NCBI GenBank assembly: GCA_040217755.1
Contig: JBEHWJ010000099.1
Coordinates: 1-6,076 of the forward strand
DNA: 6,076 nt
Direction of reading: 5' to 3'
DNA from: PHAA01 sp040217755
GTDB taxonomy: Bacteria; Bacillota; Syntrophomonadia; Syntrophomonadales; Syntrophomonadaceae
Both the position numbers and the translations under genes were made by a program. How positions within the stretch are numbered: position 1 is the first letter of the stretch; each line of letters starts with the position of its first letter. Below are positions 6,061-6,076 of this stretch, one piece after another. The notes beneath the pieces are model-generated. The model saw only the letters and a list, made by a program, of their open reading frames with translations. It was not told the origin of the DNA and ran no database searches.

Positions 6061-6076
6061 TGCCCCGGAATCCCTA

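Noticed and set aside
6031..6063. Sigma-H-like elements GCAGGAATA and ACAGAATAA before tldD on the minus strand
   Set aside because: Each half fits the pattern, but they are 16 nt apart where about 11-12 is usual, so they are unlikely to work together.

Overview
The window reads as chromosome of an endospore-forming Firmicute, most likely a Clostridia-type anaerobe of moderately high GC. This is inferred from a spoIIIAA gene at the left edge, strong AAGGAGG-type ribosome binding sites, frequent GTG/TTG starts, and the gene order aroQ - M24 aminopeptidase - efp - small gene - spoIIIAA. That order matches the Bacillus subtilis yqhS-yqhT-efp-yqhV-spoIIIAA neighbourhood. I would not name a genus from this sequence alone.

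All seven genes lie on the minus strand, so transcription runs from right to left. From the right: an upstream region with candidate promoter and operator sites (about 5983-6076); tldD (5970-4543) and tldE/pmbA (4532-3195), the two subunits of a TldD/E-type metalloprotease; aroQ (3179-2742), a type II 3-dehydroquinate dehydratase; a Xaa-Pro aminopeptidase-like M24 metallopeptidase (2719-1655); efp (1642-1085), elongation factor P; a 106-nt AT-rich gap with a perfect inverted repeat; a small zinc-ribbon protein of unknown function (978-556); a strong intrinsic terminator (500-529); and the first 132 codons of spoIIIAA (398 to the left edge). No gene-free stretch exceeds 300 bases.

From tldD to efp the gaps are only 10-22 nt, so these five genes probably form one transcript. 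It combines peptide processing (TldD/E and the aminopeptidase), one shikimate-pathway step, and the translation factor that relieves polyproline stalls. The small zinc-ribbon gene may be read through from efp or have its own promoter. The terminator then insulates spoIIIAA, which has a candidate sigma-E promoter and a short tandem repeat in its leader.

I see no mobile element, CRISPR array, RNA gene or clearly new system. The points most worth checking are the zinc-ribbon protein, the regulatory DNA before spoIIIAA and tldD, and the placement of tldDE in an efp operon with no visible peptide substrate.
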